From contig JACJYK010000001.1 in the NCBI GenBank assembly GCA_020636135.1, forward strand, positions 1,660,501 to 1,724,500: a stretch of 64,000 bases of DNA. Direction: 5' to 3'. This DNA comes from Lewinellaceae bacterium. Lineage in GTDB: Bacteria > Bacteroidota > Bacteroidia > Chitinophagales > Saprospiraceae. Positions 62,042 to 64,000 of this stretch are shown here, one piece after another (within the stretch, counting starts at the first letter, position 1; the number at the start of each line of letters is the position of its first letter). The position numbers and the translations under genes were made by a program. A model generated the notes under the pieces. It had not been told where the DNA came from and did no database searches. It saw nothing but the letters and a program-made list of their open reading frames with translations.

Positions 62042-64000
62042 AAGACTTGATCAATTATAAAAGCATATTCCAAAGCGGTTTCACGGTGTTTCTCGAATCG
62101 GCCAGATGCACCGGAATGACCCGCATCCAAATTTGTATGTAAAACGATGAGATGATCTTCAGTGGTATGGTCCCGCAATTTTGCAACCCATTTGGCCGGT
62201 TCCCAGTATTGCACCTGTGAATCGTGCAGCCCTGCCGTTACCAGTAGGGCGGGATAGGGTTTTGTTTCGATATTATCGTAGGGTGAATAGCTTTTCATCA
62301 GTTTGTAATATTCTGGTTCCTGTGGGTTTCCCCATTCGTCGTATTCTCCTGTGGTAAGCGGTATGCTGTCATCCAGCATGGTGGTTACTACATCCACAAA
62401 TGGCACGGCGGCAACTACAGCGGAAAACAATCCGGGCGCCATATTCATTGCAGCCCCTACGAGCAATCCACCTGCGCTTCCACCCATCGCACCCAGTCCT
62501 TCTGCACAGACATAATGCCGGTCTATGAGAGCTTGCCCACAGGCAATGAAGTCTTCAAAGGTATTTCGCTTGGCCTTTAGTTTTCCTTGTTCGTACCAGT
62601 TGCGACCCAGCTCCTGTCCCCCACGTATATGAGCAATGGCATATACGAATCCACGATCCAGCAAGCTTAGCCGGGGTATACTAAAATAAGGGTCAATGCT
62701 AATGCCATACGACCCATAGCCATAGAGCAGGCCAGGCGATCTGCCGGGTGTCCACAGATCTTTCCGGTAAACCAGGGACACAGGAATGCTTACACCGTCC
62801 TTGCCCTGGGCCCAGATGCGTTCCGACTGGTAGTTGGAAGCTTCATAACCTCCGACCACTTCCTGCACTTTAAGTATCTCCTGCTCACCATTATCCAATC
62901 GTACATCGATGACGGATGGAGGAGTTACCAATGAGGTGTACTGGACCCTGACTTTTGCAGCATTGAATTCCGGGTTGCGATCGAATTCCACATTCCTGGC
63001 TTCTTCCGGAAATGGTACTGTGAAATAATCCATGGTATTCAAGTCGAAAATACACACTTCCTTGGATGCCCCTGCTCTCGACAGGGTCACCAGGTGATCC
63101 CGGAAAACCTCAACATCATCGAGGTAGCCGGCAGGATCGTGGGGCAGGACCTCCTCCCAGTGAGTCCTGGATGTCCGCTCCACTGGACAACGCATCAATC
63201 TGAAATTTACAGCTTCCCAGTTGGTGCGGATAAAGAAGTGATCCCGGTGATGGTCCAGGCTGTATTCCAGGTGGCGTTGCCTGGGAAGGAACAGATGCCA
63301 TCCTTCCTCCGGGTTTTGCATTTTGAGATAGCGGTATTCATCCGAAACGGTACTTGAACTGCCAATAAAAAGATAATCTTCACTTTTGGACTTCTGTACA
63401 AAAGTGACAAAGGTCTCATCGGCCTCATGGTACACCACCACATCCTGTTCGATGGGTTGGCCCAGGATATGCTTTTTTATAGTACACGGACGCAGTTTGT
63501 CGTCTTTAACCGCGTAGTAGATGGACTGACTATCAGCCGACCAAACGGCATATCCGGAAGTGTTTGGGATGGTATCTGACAGCATTTTACCCACAGACAG
63601 ATCCTTGATACGCAAGGTATAGATGCGGCGACCCTTGGTATCTTCGCCAAAAACATTTTTTTGATTGTCCGGACTGACATTACCCGAACCGGCATGGTAA
63701 TAAGCGTGACCGGCCTGGGCTTCTTCGGAATCCCAAAGCAGTTCTTCGTGATCCTGATTTTGATCAGGCCAGCGCCAGTACTGGGGTTGCTGGGCTCCGG
63801 TGCGATAACGGGTCTGGTACCAATAATGGTTTTTTAAGTAGGGAACTGACTGATCCTCCTGCTTTATCCGTCCGGTGATTTCCTGAAAGATGGTTTCCTG
63901 CAGGACATCCGTATGTTTCAGACGGTACTTGCAATAAGCGTTTTCCGCTTCTAAATAGGCCATAACATCCGGGTCCTTCAGGTCATTCATCCAATAATAC
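62020..64000 (-). CDS. ptrB: S9 family oligopeptidase B, 5' partial
   Basis: The prolyl-oligopeptidase-type enzyme cleaves short peptides after Arg or Lys. It has an N-terminal beta-propeller and a C-terminal hydrolase domain with the serine in AMGGSAGGLLVGAAMN and the histidine in DAGHSGASGR. An ATG lies at 63990, but the codons before it read Y-Y-W, matching the usual YYWxxD segment. The gene therefore runs past the right edge and its N-terminus (about 20-40 residues) is missing. ANIRGGxELG-type sequence (AHIRGGQELGRNWYEQGK) supports the family. Confidence 0.92.
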   Translation of the reverse strand, partial: YYWMNDLKDPDVMAYLEAENAYCKYRLKHTDVLQETIFQEITGRIKQEDQSVPYLKNHYWYQTRYRTGAQQPQYWRWPDQNQDHEELLWDSEEAQAGHAYYHAGSGNVSPDNQKNVFGEDTKGRRIYTLRIKDLSVGKMLSDTIPNTSGYAVWSADSQSIYYAVKDDKLRPCTIKKHILGQPIEQDVVVYHEADETFVTFVQKSKSEDYLFIGSSSTVSDEYRYLKMQNPEEGWHLFLPRQRHLEYSLDHHRDHFFIRTNWEAVNFRLMRCPVERTSRTHWEEVLPHDPAGYLDDVEVFRDHLVTLSRAGASKEVCIFDLNTMDYFTVPFPEEARNVEFDRNPEFNAAKVRVQYTSLVTPPSVIDVRLDNGEQEILKVQEVVGGYEASNYQSERIWAQGKDGVSIPVSLVYRKDLWTPGRSPGLLYGYGSYGISIDPYFSIPRLSLLDRGFVYAIAHIRGGQELGRNWYEQGKLKAKRNTFEDFIACGQALIDRHYVCAEGLGAMGGSAGGLLVGAAMNMAPGLFSAVVAAVPFVDVVTTMLDDSIPLTTGEYDEWGNPQEPEYYKLMKSYSPYDNIETKPYPALLVTAGLHDSQVQYWEPAKWVAKLRDHTTEDHLIVLHTNLDAGHSGASGRFEKHRETALEYAFIIDQVLCRPKSS

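Overview
The window reads as a stretch of core chromosome from a Bacteroidota bacterium, most likely of the Saprospiraceae/Lewinella type. Several signs agree. There is a PorT-type protein of the type IX secretion system (T9SS) and a secreted protein with a T9SS C-terminal sorting domain and Saprospiraceae-style dockerin segments. Bacillithiol genes (bshC and a ytxJ-like gene) are present. Gene neighbourhoods typical of the phylum occur (recF-DUF721, parA-parB-DUF5683, ubiE-porT). Many start regions carry the Bacteroidota -7 box TAnnTTTG. Coding density is high. Converging genes often abut or overlap, and genes on one strand are often coupled by 1-20 bp overlaps. I saw no tRNA, rRNA, CRISPR array, insertion sequence or prophage.

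Layout, left part (1-26.4 kb). A partial YkuK-like gene is followed by an M16 peptidase pair with two related LolA-like modules, a small asparaginase-domain protein and an OmpA protein with thrombospondin-3 repeats. Next come purE/purK (minus), dihydroorotase, a 2H phosphoesterase converging on an MBL-hydrolase/ribH/TPR operon, and pdhA. recF and a DciA-like gene follow, then a subtilase, recQ with a glycosyltransferase, a TerB-like protein, a tightly coupled P1 peptidase/PLP decarboxylase/PhzF operon, and dnaG.

Middle (26.4-49 kb). A short orphan promoter-terminator unit may be a small RNA. It is followed by dapB, accD with a Nudix gene, bshC, an outer-membrane barrel, engB with an acyltransferase, an exonuclease, SCP2, and the MBL/parA/parB/DUF5683 operon. 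Then come a T9SS cargo protein, lipB with a thioesterase, an SDR/TlpA/unknown operon, a dicarboxylate symporter, an M28 peptidase, and mnmD with a ytxJ-like gene and a 52-residue lipoprotein that had not been called.

Right part (49-64 kb). This holds an mpl-like ligase, pdhB, typA, ychF, an acpH-like gene, porT/ubiE, gyrA, a TPR protein, an SH3-like lipoprotein, and an S9 oligopeptidase that runs off the right edge.

Most genes are housekeeping: purine, pyrimidine, riboflavin, lysine, lipid, lipoate and menaquinone synthesis, replication and repair, chromosome partition, and envelope. I did not find a convincing new defence or mobile system. The best leads for something undescribed are the orphan promoter-terminator unit near 26.5 kb, the peptidase/decarboxylase/PhzF operon, the cysteine-less bacilliredoxin-like protein with its small lipoprotein partner, the M16/LolA-like module duplication, and a T9SS cargo protein with a cysteine-less redoxin domain.
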